A DNA stretch of 64,000 nucleotides. Origin: Girardinichthys multiradiatus (taxonomy: Eukaryota; Chordata; Actinopteri; Cyprinodontiformes; Goodeidae). How positions within the stretch are numbered: the first letter of the stretch is position 1; every line of letters begins with the position of its first letter. The notes beneath the pieces were generated by a model. That model was not told where the DNA came from. It searched no databases and saw nothing but the letters and a program-made list of their open reading frames with translations. Below, piece by piece: positions 18,610 through 30,056 of the stretch. The translations under genes and the position numbers were made by a program. Location of the stretch: positions 26,707,049 through 26,771,048 of the forward strand of contig NC_061816.1 of NCBI RefSeq assembly GCF_021462225.1, in the 5' to 3' direction.

Positions 18610-19557
18610 TCAGAAGAGGGTTCGTTCTAAACGTAAAACAGGAAACGTCAGCGTTTTTTTCACTGACATGACATCGATCCAACTTCGTGACTTTTGGAAA
18701 AGGTCGGAAAGACGATGTCCAATTTCACTCATCTTCTCTGCCCAAGCTTCAAACGGCAGAGCCAGCATTGTCTTGAATACGCCGCAGTCCTGATTGAAAG
18801 CCTCCAACACAAACAGATCTGAGGGACTCGTCCGGTTGTTCCTGCGTCTGCTTGCCCGAAAAGACCAGCGGCCATTTGCTGTGGTTTTTGACCCCCACAC
18901 TGCGCTAAAGAGAGGTTCTCTCTCAGCTATTTCAACATCGGATGGTATATGAAACATTCTCGCCCGTTTTACAGGTCGAGGAGACAGTTCATTTTCTTCT
19001 TCTTCTTCCTCCCTCTCCTGCCTTGAGACTGTTTCAGGGCTATCATTAAGGTGCGGGATTGCAAGCTTTAACACAGCCCAGTCGCTGTGGGTGAGTGTAC
19101 ACAGAGCCAGTGATCCATTAAATACCTCATCTTGATCCAATTGATACAGGCAAAGCTCTCCTATTTCATATATGAAAATATAACCCCAGCTGCCAACCAG
19201 GCCATATGGCTCCAAAGACCATTCTTCCTGCAGAGTGTCGAACGGGGGTCTTTGTACCCTGCAGATGTAGTATGTTGATTTCTTAGGAGCATTCAATTCA
19301 CGGGATGAATACTGGTAGACAGTCACTGGGGTTTCGCACAGAACTGACATACCTCTTGGCCGACCTGAGGTCTGATTTTCAACCATGGTTGTTGAAGTTG
19401 ATGTTGGATCCTCATCATCGGTAGAGTATGTCATGACGGGAATTCCGGGTCTCTCCGTTGAGGAAGTATATGATGCAGTTGCTTGTTCATCATCATCATC
19501 TTGGCACGCGTTGCGTTTCTCCTCCGCTTGACGATAAACTCTCTTAACTCTAGCCAT
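18610..19557 (-). CDS. Polinton right-end orphan protein, 315 aa
   Basis: This is the outermost gene on the right, just inside the terminal repeat. The frame is open from 19671, but a TTTAAATA element near 19620 favours the ATG at 19557 (MARVKRVYRQ). The product has an acidic Ser/Thr-rich N-terminus (DDDDEQ, STDDEDP), a folded middle with aromatic residues (WGYIFIYEIGELCLYQLDQD), a glutamate run followed by a PRPVKRAR nuclear-localisation-like cluster and a basic SFRASRRRNNR patch. No domain is recognised. Position and charge suggest an early regulatory or DNA-binding role, which is inference only. Confidence 0.65.
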   Translation of the reverse strand: MARVKRVYRQAEEKRNACQDDDDEQATASYTSSTERPGIPVMTYSTDDEDPTSTSTTMVENQTSGRPRGMSVLCETPVTVYQYSSRELNAPKKSTYYICRVQRPPFDTLQEEWSLEPYGLVGSWGYIFIYEIGELCLYQLDQDEVFNGSLALCTLTHSDWAVLKLAIPHLNDSPETVSRQEREEEEEENELSPRPVKRARMFHIPSDVEIAEREPLFSAVWGSKTTANGRWSFRASRRRNNRTSPSDLFVLEAFNQDCGVFKTMLALPFEAWAEKMSEIGHRLSDLFQKSRSWIDVMSVKKTLTFPVLRLERTLF

Positions 19558-19770
19558 TGTTGAACGGGTGTTCTTTTTTCCAACGAATGCTGCATGTAAA
19601 GTGCAGAGTTTTATCTCTGTATTTAAAGTAAACACTAAGGCACGCCCTATTGTTTTCATTGGGTTATTCAAGGTTTAACGATGCTTACAAACACACCCCC
19701 TCTATTTTTAATTGGTGCTGAGGCCATACAGTTTCTGATAATACCATATTTGTCTTGTTCTATTTATAAC

Positions 19771-19936
19771 AAACACACCCCTGTGTTTTAATTGACTCAT
19801 TTAAGGTATCGCCCCTAATGACGACAACCAATCAGCATCCACTGTTACGCCCCCTTGGACACACCCCCCTGCTTGACCACGTGACCTCCCGCCCACTTGT
19901 CAAAATGTTTGATGAAAGGGTGTACTTAAATTCTCT
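19771..19936 (-). repeat. Polinton right terminal inverted repeat
   Basis: Read in reverse it begins AGAGAATTTAAGTACACCC, matching the left end with scattered substitutions and a shorter middle. It contains the same GGGCGTAACAGTGGATG and CAATTAAAACACAGGGG blocks. The next base outward belongs to a Tc1 transposon. Confidence 0.9.
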
Positions 19937-20620
19937 ACTGTGTTTTATCAAGGGCAGGGTCAATGCAGCTAGCTATCAGGAGATTTTGGAGCACTTCATG
20001 CTTCCATCTGCTGAAAAGCTTTATGGAGATGAAGATTTAATTTTTCAGCACGACCTGGCACCTGCTCACAGTGCCAAAACCACTGGTAAATGATTTACTG
20101 ACCATGGTATCACTGCTCAATTGGCCTGCCAACTCTCCTGACCTGAACCCCATAGAGAATCTGTGGGATATTGTGAAGAGAACGTTGAGAGACTCAAGAC
20201 CCAACACTCTGGATGAGCTAAAGGCCGCTATCGAAGCATCCTGGGCCTCCATAAGACCTCAGCAGTGCCACAGGCTGATTGCCTCCATGCCACGCCGCAT
20301 TGAAGCAGTCATTTCTGCCAAAGGATTCCCGACCAAGTATTGAGTGCATAACTGTACATGATTATTTGAAGGTTGACGTTTTTTGTATTAAAAACACTTT
20401 TCTTTTATTGGTCGGATGAAATATGCTAATTTTGTGAGATAGGAATTTTGGGTTTTCATGAGCTGTATGCCAAAATCATCCGTATTAAGACAATAAAAGA
20501 CCTGAAATATTTCAGTTAGTGTGCAATGAATCTAAAATATATGAATGTTAAATTTTCATCATGACATTATGGAAAATAATGAACTTTATCACAATATGCT
20601 AATATTTTGAGAAGGACCTG
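19937..20620 (+). mobile_element. Tc1-like element, right half, truncated at Polinton border
   Basis: From 19937 the sequence is nearly identical to the right half of the complete Tc1 element at 55803-57412, starting at the base equivalent to 56727. It includes the transposase C-terminus (to 20343) and a full 200-bp right terminal repeat (20421-20620) followed by TA. The coding part is dead: a TGA replaces a Trp codon near 20092 and a 2-bp deletion lies near 20125. No left half is present at the other Polinton flank. Confidence 0.93.
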
Positions 20621-20621
20621 T

Positions 20622-21132
20622 ATGTTCTACTAGGTTGTGGAACTTAATGAGACCTTAATTCACTATGAAGAACCCTCAATAGTTAGTGGATATCAAACCA
20701 GGGTTGAAAGGCAGGTTGAACATTCAACATTACAACGCAAAATGATTTATTCATCTGAATTTATTCCTTTATTTCTTAGAGCCTAATGTGTACATCTGAA
20801 GCAGTGAGGAATGATAAGTTTAAGTTGTCAAAATGCAGCAGTTGTGTGTCAAAATATCACTCGGTGAAAGATGGTCTGAGTTTCACAAGTTGTACATTTA
20901 ATAGAAACCATCTATAGCATCTGTACAGGATCATACAGATGCTACCTTTCATCATACGAACTCTTGGGGTTTCACCGAAAACAAGCAAATTATACAAGAA
21001 AAGATTAATCACGTGGCTTAATACTCCTATATCCACAAAGCATCCAAGTAACATAAACCAGTTCTATAGTTGTATTGAGACCGAGCAGACCAGATATGCG
21101 GTGTTAGCTGAAGTACTTCGGCACAGATGAAA
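20622..21132. other. ATG3 3' UTR region
   Basis: The stretch between the Tc1 end and the ATG3 stop codon shows no other gene. TTTATT motifs, AATAAA on the minus strand, near 20745-20765 could serve ATG3 polyadenylation. Confidence 0.5.
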
Positions 21133-24100
21133 CTACATTGTGAAATGCCGTGTGTAGTCATATTCTATTGTGGGAATGACAGCCTGGACAAACTTGAGGA
21201 AAATCAGAAGATACCTGAAAGTCTCAGTTAAGGAAAACTGATCAAAGATGGACACAGAAGCACAATGAGCCGAATTATCTGTGCCAAGAAGACATTTCTA
21301 CTTTTGGTCCCGTCTTATCAAAGAACATTGTTCCAGAAGTCTTGTGATTTGTTCAGACACTACTTTCCCAACTTAAGCTGAGCTTCTGTGTTTCTTTTCC
21401 AAATTCCAAACATGCTAGCCAGGTTCACTGTCTCCTTTTTCTTCCTAACTGCCTGGTCAGCTGTCTTAAATGTTTGTCACCTGTGAATGAACTCCATCGT
21501 GACTTTGTGTTGACACATCTGTATTCTACAGAACGGCTGTTTTTAAAGAAGGGGTAACACTTGATGATGATCAGGATATTATTGTCTAGTATTTTTACCT
21601 TCGTTTTGGTTTGTCTTCAGTTAAATATTGACACTTCGAATACAGTGAGGTGTGACAGTATGCAACATACCAAGCAAAAACAGCAATATACTGACTCCAA
21701 TTTGTTTGGATCAAACCACAGATCACATGGAATAAGAATCAAGGATACATATGAACTCCCAGCTCTCCTCCACCTTCAGCCACCGTCTCGATGATCTTTT
21801 TCATCACCTCAGCATGTCTGAAAACAGAGGTCATATCAGCACAACTTTCAAAGTACCACCATCAAACACTGCTTCACTTCTAACTGAATGCTTCCCATTT
21901 CTGAGTCATCTAATGCATCTTAACCTTATAGAGAAATTGAAACAGCAAAGTGAGGCCAGAGAGTACAACTTGATCTCAGTAAGTTCAAGCATCATCAAAA
22001 AAGTTCATTTATATTAGTGATTCACCTCAAAAAGTGAAGCTAGTAAAAAAAAAAAAATCTCAATTGGAATATTAAAAAGTAAGAATTAAAGCGTGCCTGG
22101 ACTGCCTTATTCAAGACTATTAATGAAACATTGAGTGGAAGGAAAAAGTATGATAGAAAAAGCTGCACAAGCAACAGGGATAACCACAGCCTTTCTCAGT
22201 TTTCAATTCTAAACACAGGAGGCCTCAGAATTTAGAAGTGCAGAACCCAAACAGCTCAAAAGCTTGGAACTTCTCCCTCATTAGCTTTGAACTGAGAAAG
22301 CCTTTCAGACGAAGAGCAAAACGTCTTCAGCTATAAGAACTCAAGTCCAGTTGTTTTGCTTTTTAAACCTTTTTTGAATTTACCATGTCCTGGATGACTG
22401 TGCTATAGCTCTGTAGAAACATCTTACCTAGGCTGCATTTCTTCATTTAACAATCAGGGTTCGTTCCTATTTTTATTTCAAAGTTTCCTCCTTCTGTACA
22501 CTTAGATCCAGAGTTCTCTGTGTAAATACAAAGGGTTCCTCTAAACAAGCAGCAGATGTTCCTACAGACGTTAGGCAGGAAATCAGTGAAAACCACAGAC
22601 TGAATGGAGATGGATGGATGGAATGGGACAGGGAAGAGTATGTAGGAACCCTGATTAATCTGAAGGTAGGAACCTTTTCCATGTGTCATCCTCACCTGCA
22701 CGGGTGAACAGAGCACATGGCGGGTGGAGGCAGGTGGGGGTGGTTCTCAATGGTGACCGTCTTCTTCACATGGTCCTGGCTGATGTCCTCATACATCTGC
22801 TCAACAGTCAGCGGCTGCCTGTCCTGGGAAACACACGAACATCTGGATCATCTGACGATCCTTCTTGTAGCCTCACACCACATATGGAGCTTTCATGTAA
22901 TTACTTCATCATATCCAAAGAGCCAGAGTCGAGGCGTCTGGTAGTATTTATCATAGGTGATGTACAGGTCATATGTTCTGGTCTGGAGGATGGCATCCTC
23001 ACTGCCAGGTTCTGCTTTGGTTTCCACCATTTTACTGGTGTCCAGGGTGGCCTGGATGCAGAAGACAGTTGGCTGTTAGTTGGATGGACTTTATCTTGAC
23101 CAACATGAGGAATCTACACTCTGAGCATACCTCATCTGTTTCCAACAAGCCGCTTTCCTCATATTCTGAAACAGTTCAAGAACACGTTGTCAGAAACACA
23201 GCATGGTCTGAGGTCTGACAACACGCCCACAGATGAATACCTTCCATATCTGCTGCTTCTCCATCTTCATCCTCCTCTTCATCGTCATCACAGCACGGTG
23301 CAGACGTGGCATTCATGTTCTTGTCCTAAAGGCAATCAGTTATAACTACACACTTTCTTAATCCCAGAATGCACGGCAGTAACCAATTTTCAGGACAGCC
23401 CCAGGAAGGAGGGGTCACAGCTGGAATCGTGACATCATAGAGCCACAAACCAAACACACCTCCCAGCAGCTGTTCACTCTTTTACTTCCAAAGGACTATG
23501 CCCAGAATCCAACGTAAAGGACGATCTGCTGTCTCTGTATCCAGTATTAGTATACTGGCCAGAATTAAGACTAGCTGTCTTAAACTTTTCTTTTTGAGCT
23601 TCTGCAGCACAAGAATCTGAGCCCAAAATTCCCCCAGAAGAAATGGTGTCTCTAAGTGAAGTGTTTTTTCCTCCCACTACCCTGAGAGAGCATGGCGCAG
23701 GAACCACAGCCTCGCATGACTTCCCGCATGTGCCAGTCCGAGGGGCAGAAGCTTGCCCCAGCTGCTAGACCGAGAGCAGCCTCCTTTATTCTGAGTCTGC
23801 AACACAGCTCTTCGCCCCCTTTGGACCTCCTGTCCTCCTAGTTATCAGAAAGGTTCACATAAGAGGTTGTGTCTGGGCAGAGAAAATTAGTTTAGGATAA
23901 AACAACCTAAATATAGTTTACTTCATTGTGTTTTACTTTGTTGGTATCTGTTATCTGCTAAGCTAATGCTAACAGTCACTGAGCCTGAATGCTAACAGGC
24001 CTCTAAGCCTTGAAGCTAGTTGCTTGTTTTGGGTTGTGTTTTAAAGTTACGACAAACTTCATTTCAATGAGTGATTTAAACACAGATCAGGCGTAACACA

Positions 24101-27100
24101 CCGTCAGCGCTAACATATTAATATTTGTATTAATGACACTTAAAAGTACATGCGGAACTAAAAGGGTTGCTTAAATAAGCTATCTTCTCTGTGTTTTAGC
24201 TTAACTGCTAATGTGGAATGTGACATCATGTCTGTCCACTCATTCGCCATCTTGTGATAGGTAATGAACGTTCCTTACCGCCATGTCAGTGGTCCATTTC
24301 ATTCAAAAATGCTCCACAGTGATGGCTAGTTAATATCAATTGTCCAAAAGGCTAGTGAATTCTGATTTGGCGAATTATATTTTTTGAATATTATTTTATT
24401 AAAATAATGTTCTATTTACCCTTCTGATTTGCATTGTGAACTGGTTGTTGGAACACGTAAAAATGGTTGTTTTATTCAGGTTCAAAATAATTTGATCTCA
24501 TTCCAAATTTCTCAAGACAAACGTTGGTGATTAAACATAAATAACCACGCTGAACTGTGATATCACTGCATCATTTTATTGGTTATGGTTTATTCCTTTG
24601 TTTCCTTTTTGTAGTTATAAGTTTTCCTCATTCTTCTCCTTTTCACTTAATAGTAGTGTTGAGTGTTACTAGTCTAGTAAAAGTTTGTTAATTAACAAAC
24701 ATTAACATTTAACCTGAAATTAAATTTTTTTTGTCAATAAAATGCTAGATTTTGGAGAGAAACTGTCTGTGTTTATTAATTACATGTTCAGAGTTTGCTG
24801 TTGCCGCACACTGTGTCCATTGGCATTTGTTCCCCCTTAGTAAGCAGAACACCACAGCATGATAATGCCATCACCATGTCAAGGCTCAAGTCTGCAGCCT
24901 CTAACAGGTTTTCTTTACGGATTGTCCTGGATGAGCTCCAACCATCATCCCTAACCTCCTTCTCTGTTCCTGCTGAAAAAAAATCCCCACAGCATGATGC
25001 TGCCACCACCATGTTTCGCCACGGTGATGCACAGTGCTTGTTTTCTACAGTACATTGTGGTTTATTGTATAAGCCAAACAGTTCAATTCTGGTCTCTTCT
25101 GACCAGAGCAACTTTCTTCCACATGTCTGCTGTTAGCGCTAAACATCTGGTTAAAAACTGCAAACAGGACATCTTCGGGCTTGCTTTCAACAATGCTTCT
25201 CTTCTTGCCACTCTTCCATAAAGGCAAGATTTGTGGAGTGGATGATTAATAGTTGTGGATAGATTGTCGCACCTGAGCTGTTGATCTCTACAGCCCCCCC
25301 AGCCTTTTGGCTGCTTCTCTGATCAATGCTCTCCTTGTCCAGCCTGTCAGTTTATGTGGACATCTGTGTCTTGATAGGTCACACACAGTTGGACTCTGTT
25401 TACCCATTAGGGTGACTTCTAAATGTAATTGGTTGCAGTGGATTTTATTTAGGGTCATCAGAGTAAGTATGCCACCATTTTAGATAAAATGATGCACTAC
25501 TGTCTTGCTCTGCCACATGAAATCCCAATAAAACACTCAGAGGTTTGATGTTATAATGAGATCAAATGTAAAACAACAGCACAAATCCTGCTGTCAGCTC
25601 AGAAATTAGCTTTAGGACGGTAACCAGTTGAAACATATCAAATTGAACATCAGCCTGTGGAACATTTGGTTTTGAAGTTCTAGGAAACAAGAACAATATG
25701 AGAAAACTTAAGAAGCATACCTTATTGTTGTCCAAAGAAATGTCTCGTACAGCATCTGTGACCCCTAACACACCTGCTGGGACACAGCAATAGATAAGAT
25801 CTCAAATAGATACTCTAACACCTTGTTACTCTTTGCTAACCAATGATTAGGTTCAATCAGTTTTTGGAACAGAACCCTAAATGCTGAACTGATCAGAGCC
25901 TGTTCAGTTTACTGAGCATCTCCAACCTGAGTTGTGGTAGGTGTCCACCCAGCCACCGTCTCCATCATCCTCCTCTATGATGGCTTCCAGCTCATCAGAA
26001 TACTCCATCTGTTTACAGCGCTTGTAACATGGAACTATAAGAGGCAAGGCAAAGAAGAAGGAGAGCATAAAACAAGCCAGAAACATTGTTTGGATAACAC
26101 AACAGAAATCATCTGGTTCTCAGAGAGAGCCACATGTGGAACAGATGATGAGCAGAATATAAACCGCAGGAGGGTCAGAGATCACTGCCCTTCTACATTC
26201 AAATGAATTACAGGTTTATCCAATGAACTAGAAAAAAGAAACTAAATCAAAAGAAAACAGATGCTGAACAATTAGAACCAACTGTCCATACATTTGGTAC
26301 TCTACAATAAATCAGAACCTTCACTGAAAACCTAAAGCACTTTATCTGTCAAAGCGAAACCTGGAAATTCTAAGAAACAGAGCATAGGTTGGGAAATGCT
26401 GGTTACAGAACAAAAAGATAATACAAGCATTAAGCGTGAGTGACATCAGGATTTGAACTGGATCTGCACTTACCATTACGGGTCAAGAGAAACTGTTTGT
26501 CTTGTGGCAAATACGGCTTCACCTTAGATTCTTCTCCAGAGGCCCTAATGGGAGACATTTATTTATAAAAACGCAGGGCTGGATTATATCAGGAAACCAT
26601 GACAATAATATGACGACAAGCAAATCCATTATACAAAATTGCACTTGTGTTGATAAAGGATTAAGGGAGCTGCAGAGTTTTATAAGCTGAAATTCTGGTG
26701 TGTTTTCTAATTAAGAATTCATTTAGGATTTAGGGTCAAAACTTTTCACAGATTCCAAATGTTCAAGAAACGGTCCTTAATGAATGTTGTTTATTTTTAG
26801 TGGTTAGAACTAATGACCAGAAATGGTCCTTTTATTCAGACTAAAGGCCATGTTTGTTAGAACTTGGTAGAACAGGAAGTTGTCACCAATAAAAACAAGG
26901 ACAGAGATCAGCCAGCCTTAAAACAGGCAATCTGCTCATTTGATTTTTAAGACTAAACTTTATGACAATTGTGAGGAATGTCCTGATGTTTGCTCATCCC
27001 TTTTTTCTGCCAGCGACCTCACAGTCTCCATGACAACTGACAGAAAACATTAAGGCTTTGAACTTTCATTTTGATGCTTGCTACATCTGCAAGCCTTTCT

Positions 27101-28404
27101 GGGAATTGGAGTCTCTTCCTGGATGTGAGCAATGGCCTGGTAGCCGTGGTTACTCATCAAATCAGATTTTAAACACACACCAGCAGACATGAGAGTAAAA
27201 CAGAAATATTTAGCAGAAAATTGCATGATTGAATGCGAGCAGCTGTGGGAGGCTGCATTGGTCTACAGCTAGACCACCAATGGTGGAAGTCCTGTCAACT
27301 TCTCTGTTTCAGTTCTGCTGCACCTAAAAAAAACAGAGAACATGTGCTGTTTCCAGAGTCCGTTTGCAGGATGCAGCTACTTCCTTTCCTCACTGTTAAC
27401 TCCAGGTTACTGCGGTATGAGTCTGTTAAAGATTCTCACAGTAAAAAAAGCTGCACAACAGTGATGGTCAGATACAGGCTGGAGGCTTTTCATCTTCCTG
27501 AGCAGCTCCAGTGGGTCATTAGAACTGCTCACACAGCTGCTGTGGACTCTGTTTGAAGTGACCGTCTGCAGAGTTTTTGGTTTCTTGCTGAATCTCACAC
27601 TGCAGCCCAAATTGTTTACTTGGACAAACCAACGTTGCATAACATCGTCTGCTTCGAACCACATTTAGGCAAAAACAGGTGAAAATGCAGTATTTTACAT
27701 TTGGACATTACAGAAATCTATAATGAAGCAAATATTTTGTATTGAAACTGAGATGTGTCAATCACTATTTGACACCAGACAACTTGCTTGTTGCCAGGCA
27801 ACAGAAATACCATACCTCCTTTCTGCTACAGTGAGTTTATCTCAGTGTAAATTTGACCCTTTGACCCTACCTTGTCTACATGCTTGATAAGACCAAACAT
27901 GAGTCAGATGTAAAACACTCACCACTTCCATGTCGGACAGTGATGAACCAGGTGATCTCCAGCTGCCACAAACTAACACACACACACACACACACACCTG
28001 AGTGAGTTCAGGAGTTTTTACTAATGATGTTAAAGAACTTGCTGCAAACAAGTCCAGCCTGTACAGATGGGTCATTTAACTATAGTTCTCACCTCCTCAG
28101 GGGTAATGACTCCAGTCTCTTTAAACTTAGATTCCTGTGAGGAACAAACCAAAGCTGGGTGTTAGGTAGATTTACCGCAGTAACTAGAAATAAGACAGAA
28201 AACAAGTCTAATAATCCAGATTTCCCCAGAGATACCGTTTAAACAATGTTTCAGTGAAGCAGCGACTACAGAGCGCAGCACTGCTTTCCTATATGAGCCA
28301 ATACCTTAGCTAGCTTCTCCCTGGAAGTTTACCTTCAACACAGGAGTGAGGAACTCGGCCACTCCCAGAGCTGTTCCCTTCACCGTGTTTATAACGTTCT
28401 GCAT
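21133..28404 (-). CDS. atg3: ATG3, E2-like enzyme for LC3/GABARAP lipidation, complete
   Basis: Twelve exons give exactly 942 nt (313 residues plus stop), against 314 in human. Exons, 5' to 3' on the minus strand: 28404-28333, 28134-28093, 27972-27923, 26544-26474, 26034-25927, 25773-25721, 23325-23241, 23165-23131, 23051-22905, 22823-22696, 21817-21749 and 21214-21133. All boundaries are GT-AG. The protein starts [10 protein letters not shown] and has the flexible acidic insert ([14 protein letters not shown]). The catalytic Cys263 lies in CSVHPCRH, and the protein ends [11 protein letters not shown]3 accepts activated LC3/GABARAP from ATG7 and passes it to phosphatidylethanolamine on the growing autophagosome. 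The acidic insert differs most from mammals, as expected. No lesion is seen. Introns hold transposon remnants but the exons are clean. Confidence 0.97.
24785..25440 (-). mobile_element. Degenerate Tc1-like element in ATG3 intron 6
   Basis: The plus strand reads as the reverse of a fish Tc1 transposase: cagcatgatgctgccaccac and accagagcaactttcttcca are characteristic. Many stops and rearrangements show that it is old. It lies between ATG3 exons 6 and 7. Confidence 0.7.
27976..27998. repeat. (CA)n microsatellite
   Basis: An ACAC run lies directly upstream of ATG3 exon 3. On the minus strand it is a TG/TGTG tract at the 3' end of intron 2, close to the acceptor. Confidence 0.9.
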
Positions 28405-30056
28405 CCTGGATCAGTTCTTCAACAGCGAAACGAGCTTGTTCGGAACCCCTCCTCACAAATATACTGTTATTTTCACATAGCTACTCAAGCGGGCTGCCAA
28501 GAGGAACGTTCACGTGACACGTCCTGACACTTCCGGGATCAAGTTGTCGCGATAGACAGTAGAGCCCTCCATCGTTGAATCGCAGAAACGATACCAAAAG
28601 TCCGCCATATTGTGGGTGGAAAATGAACTTGCTGTTTTCTCCAAATTAAAGAAACGAACCTTCATATTTAAATTAATTTGAAGATGTTTTTTTTTTTTTA
28701 TCCATAATAATATATATTCTAATTTTAGTTCTAAAATTGTGATCACCGAGTTAAATCAAAACGGCCAGAAAATAGTATAAGGCAGAATGTACCTAAAATA
28801 AACTAAAATTGTTTCTGGATGAGAAACAAATTTAAATTGACAATTTATATTATTATATTCTGTGCACGATTAAGAAATTGTCCCTGTTTGTTAGGAATAA
28901 GGAATGACAAAAAAAATAGAGCAGAGGTTAATAGTGTTAGCTGACCTGTTTATGCAGCATCAATCCATGGTACGTCTTTGGAAATATATTATCAGATCAG
29001 TTCAAAGCAGTTATATCAAATAGACAGTTTAAACCAGATATACACATAAATCATATAAAAAGACATAGTTTTTCTCCCTGTCTTAAATCAGACTAAACTT
29101 TTGATGTTTTCGGTCAGATAGGATTACTAAATAATTTCGCTTTGCTAAATGCCAGAATAGTGAGATAAAAAGTATTTTGATTTTTGTAAAACATTCTTCA
29201 AGTTCAGAAATTTTCCTTAGTATTTGGTTGAATTGACTTTAAACCTAGGCTACCCCTTTACCTCTGTCCAGAATTCAGTGATGAGTGCGATGAGTGTGAA
29301 CATGTGGAGGGAACTAAAGATTAGGGTGATGGCAAAGGGGCCTTCAAACCTCAAAGACTTGGACATTACCAGGGTAAAATCGTCAAAATACGAGTAGAAA
29401 TGTTTAACTAGCTGCTTAGCAGCTTTAAAAAGGGTTTCATTGCTTTAATGCCTATAAAAATATTATTTCGTCTTATTATCTTTTGAGTTTTGCGCTTAAC
29501 TGTGTATTCGAATGTTATGCATATCTTGTTTTTTTTTTTATTAATCATTTACTATCTAATGTAAACAGAACCAGAACCACATATAACTGACTTGCTCAGC
29601 TTTTGCTTTAAAAGCCACTCACAATATGGCGGCTACGCTGACGTGCGATCTTCTCAGGAGATTTTTTTTATCTCAACATTAGACGTTTCTCACTGACTCA
29701 CAGTAAACATATGGACAGACTATTATGAACACATTAAATAAGAGAGCACATGGAGGAAAAAAAAAACCGATAAAGTAAGGAATTGACACAACGCTGAATG
29801 CAATTCCGACGTGATTACGTCTCAAATATGCTAATTAGGCTAACACTTCACTGAGGTGGGAGTTGTTATATTTTAGCATGCTTTACCGTCATACCACTTT
29901 CAGTACTTATTACAATAATAACAACTGTTAGTGAGTTAGGATATACAGCCTCCTGTTAATTACAACAGGGACATTACATGTGTAGCTCTTGGTCCAGAAG
30001 CTAACTAAAGCTAACAGCGGCTACTTAGAGGGCGCTTTGACTGAATGAGCTGAACC
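28405..30056. promoter_or_regulatory. ATG3/CARS2 divergent intergenic region
   Basis: About 1.65 kb separates the two divergent start codons, with no coding exon seen. Near ATG3 it holds TCACGTGA (28510-28517), an ETS-type site CACTTCCGG (28528-28536) and a YY1-like CACAATATGGCGG on the minus strand (28602-28614). Near CARS2 the same 13-mer occurs on the plus strand (29620-29632). Confidence 0.55.
28510..28517 (-). promoter_or_regulatory. CLEAR/E-box-like site upstream of ATG3
   Basis: TCACGTGA sits about 106 bp upstream of the ATG3 start codon. It matches the core of the CLEAR element (GTCACGTGAC) bound by TFEB-type factors that induce lysosomal and autophagy genes. Binding is inferred from sequence only. 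Confidence 0.5.

Larger units (their letters stand above)
4074..19936. mobile_element. Polinton/Maverick (adintovirus-like) provirus
   Basis: A 15.9-kb element is bounded by imperfect inverted repeats that both start AGAGAATTTAAGT. It encodes the full Polinton set: protein-primed family B DNA polymerase, FtsK/HerA-like packaging ATPase, adenain-like protease, major and minor jelly-roll capsid proteins and a retrovirus-like integrase, plus accessory genes. Genes form two convergent blocks meeting near 12900-13060. Known disabling changes are a frameshift in polymerase and a TGA in the core-protein gene. Everything else is open, which suggests a recent integration. Whether to call it a transposon or an endogenous adintovirus is a matter of naming; gene content supports both. 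Confidence 0.95.

Noticed and set aside
22683..23218. Plus-strand open stretches of 75-138 codons
   Set aside because: They are antisense shadows of ATG3 exons 8-10.
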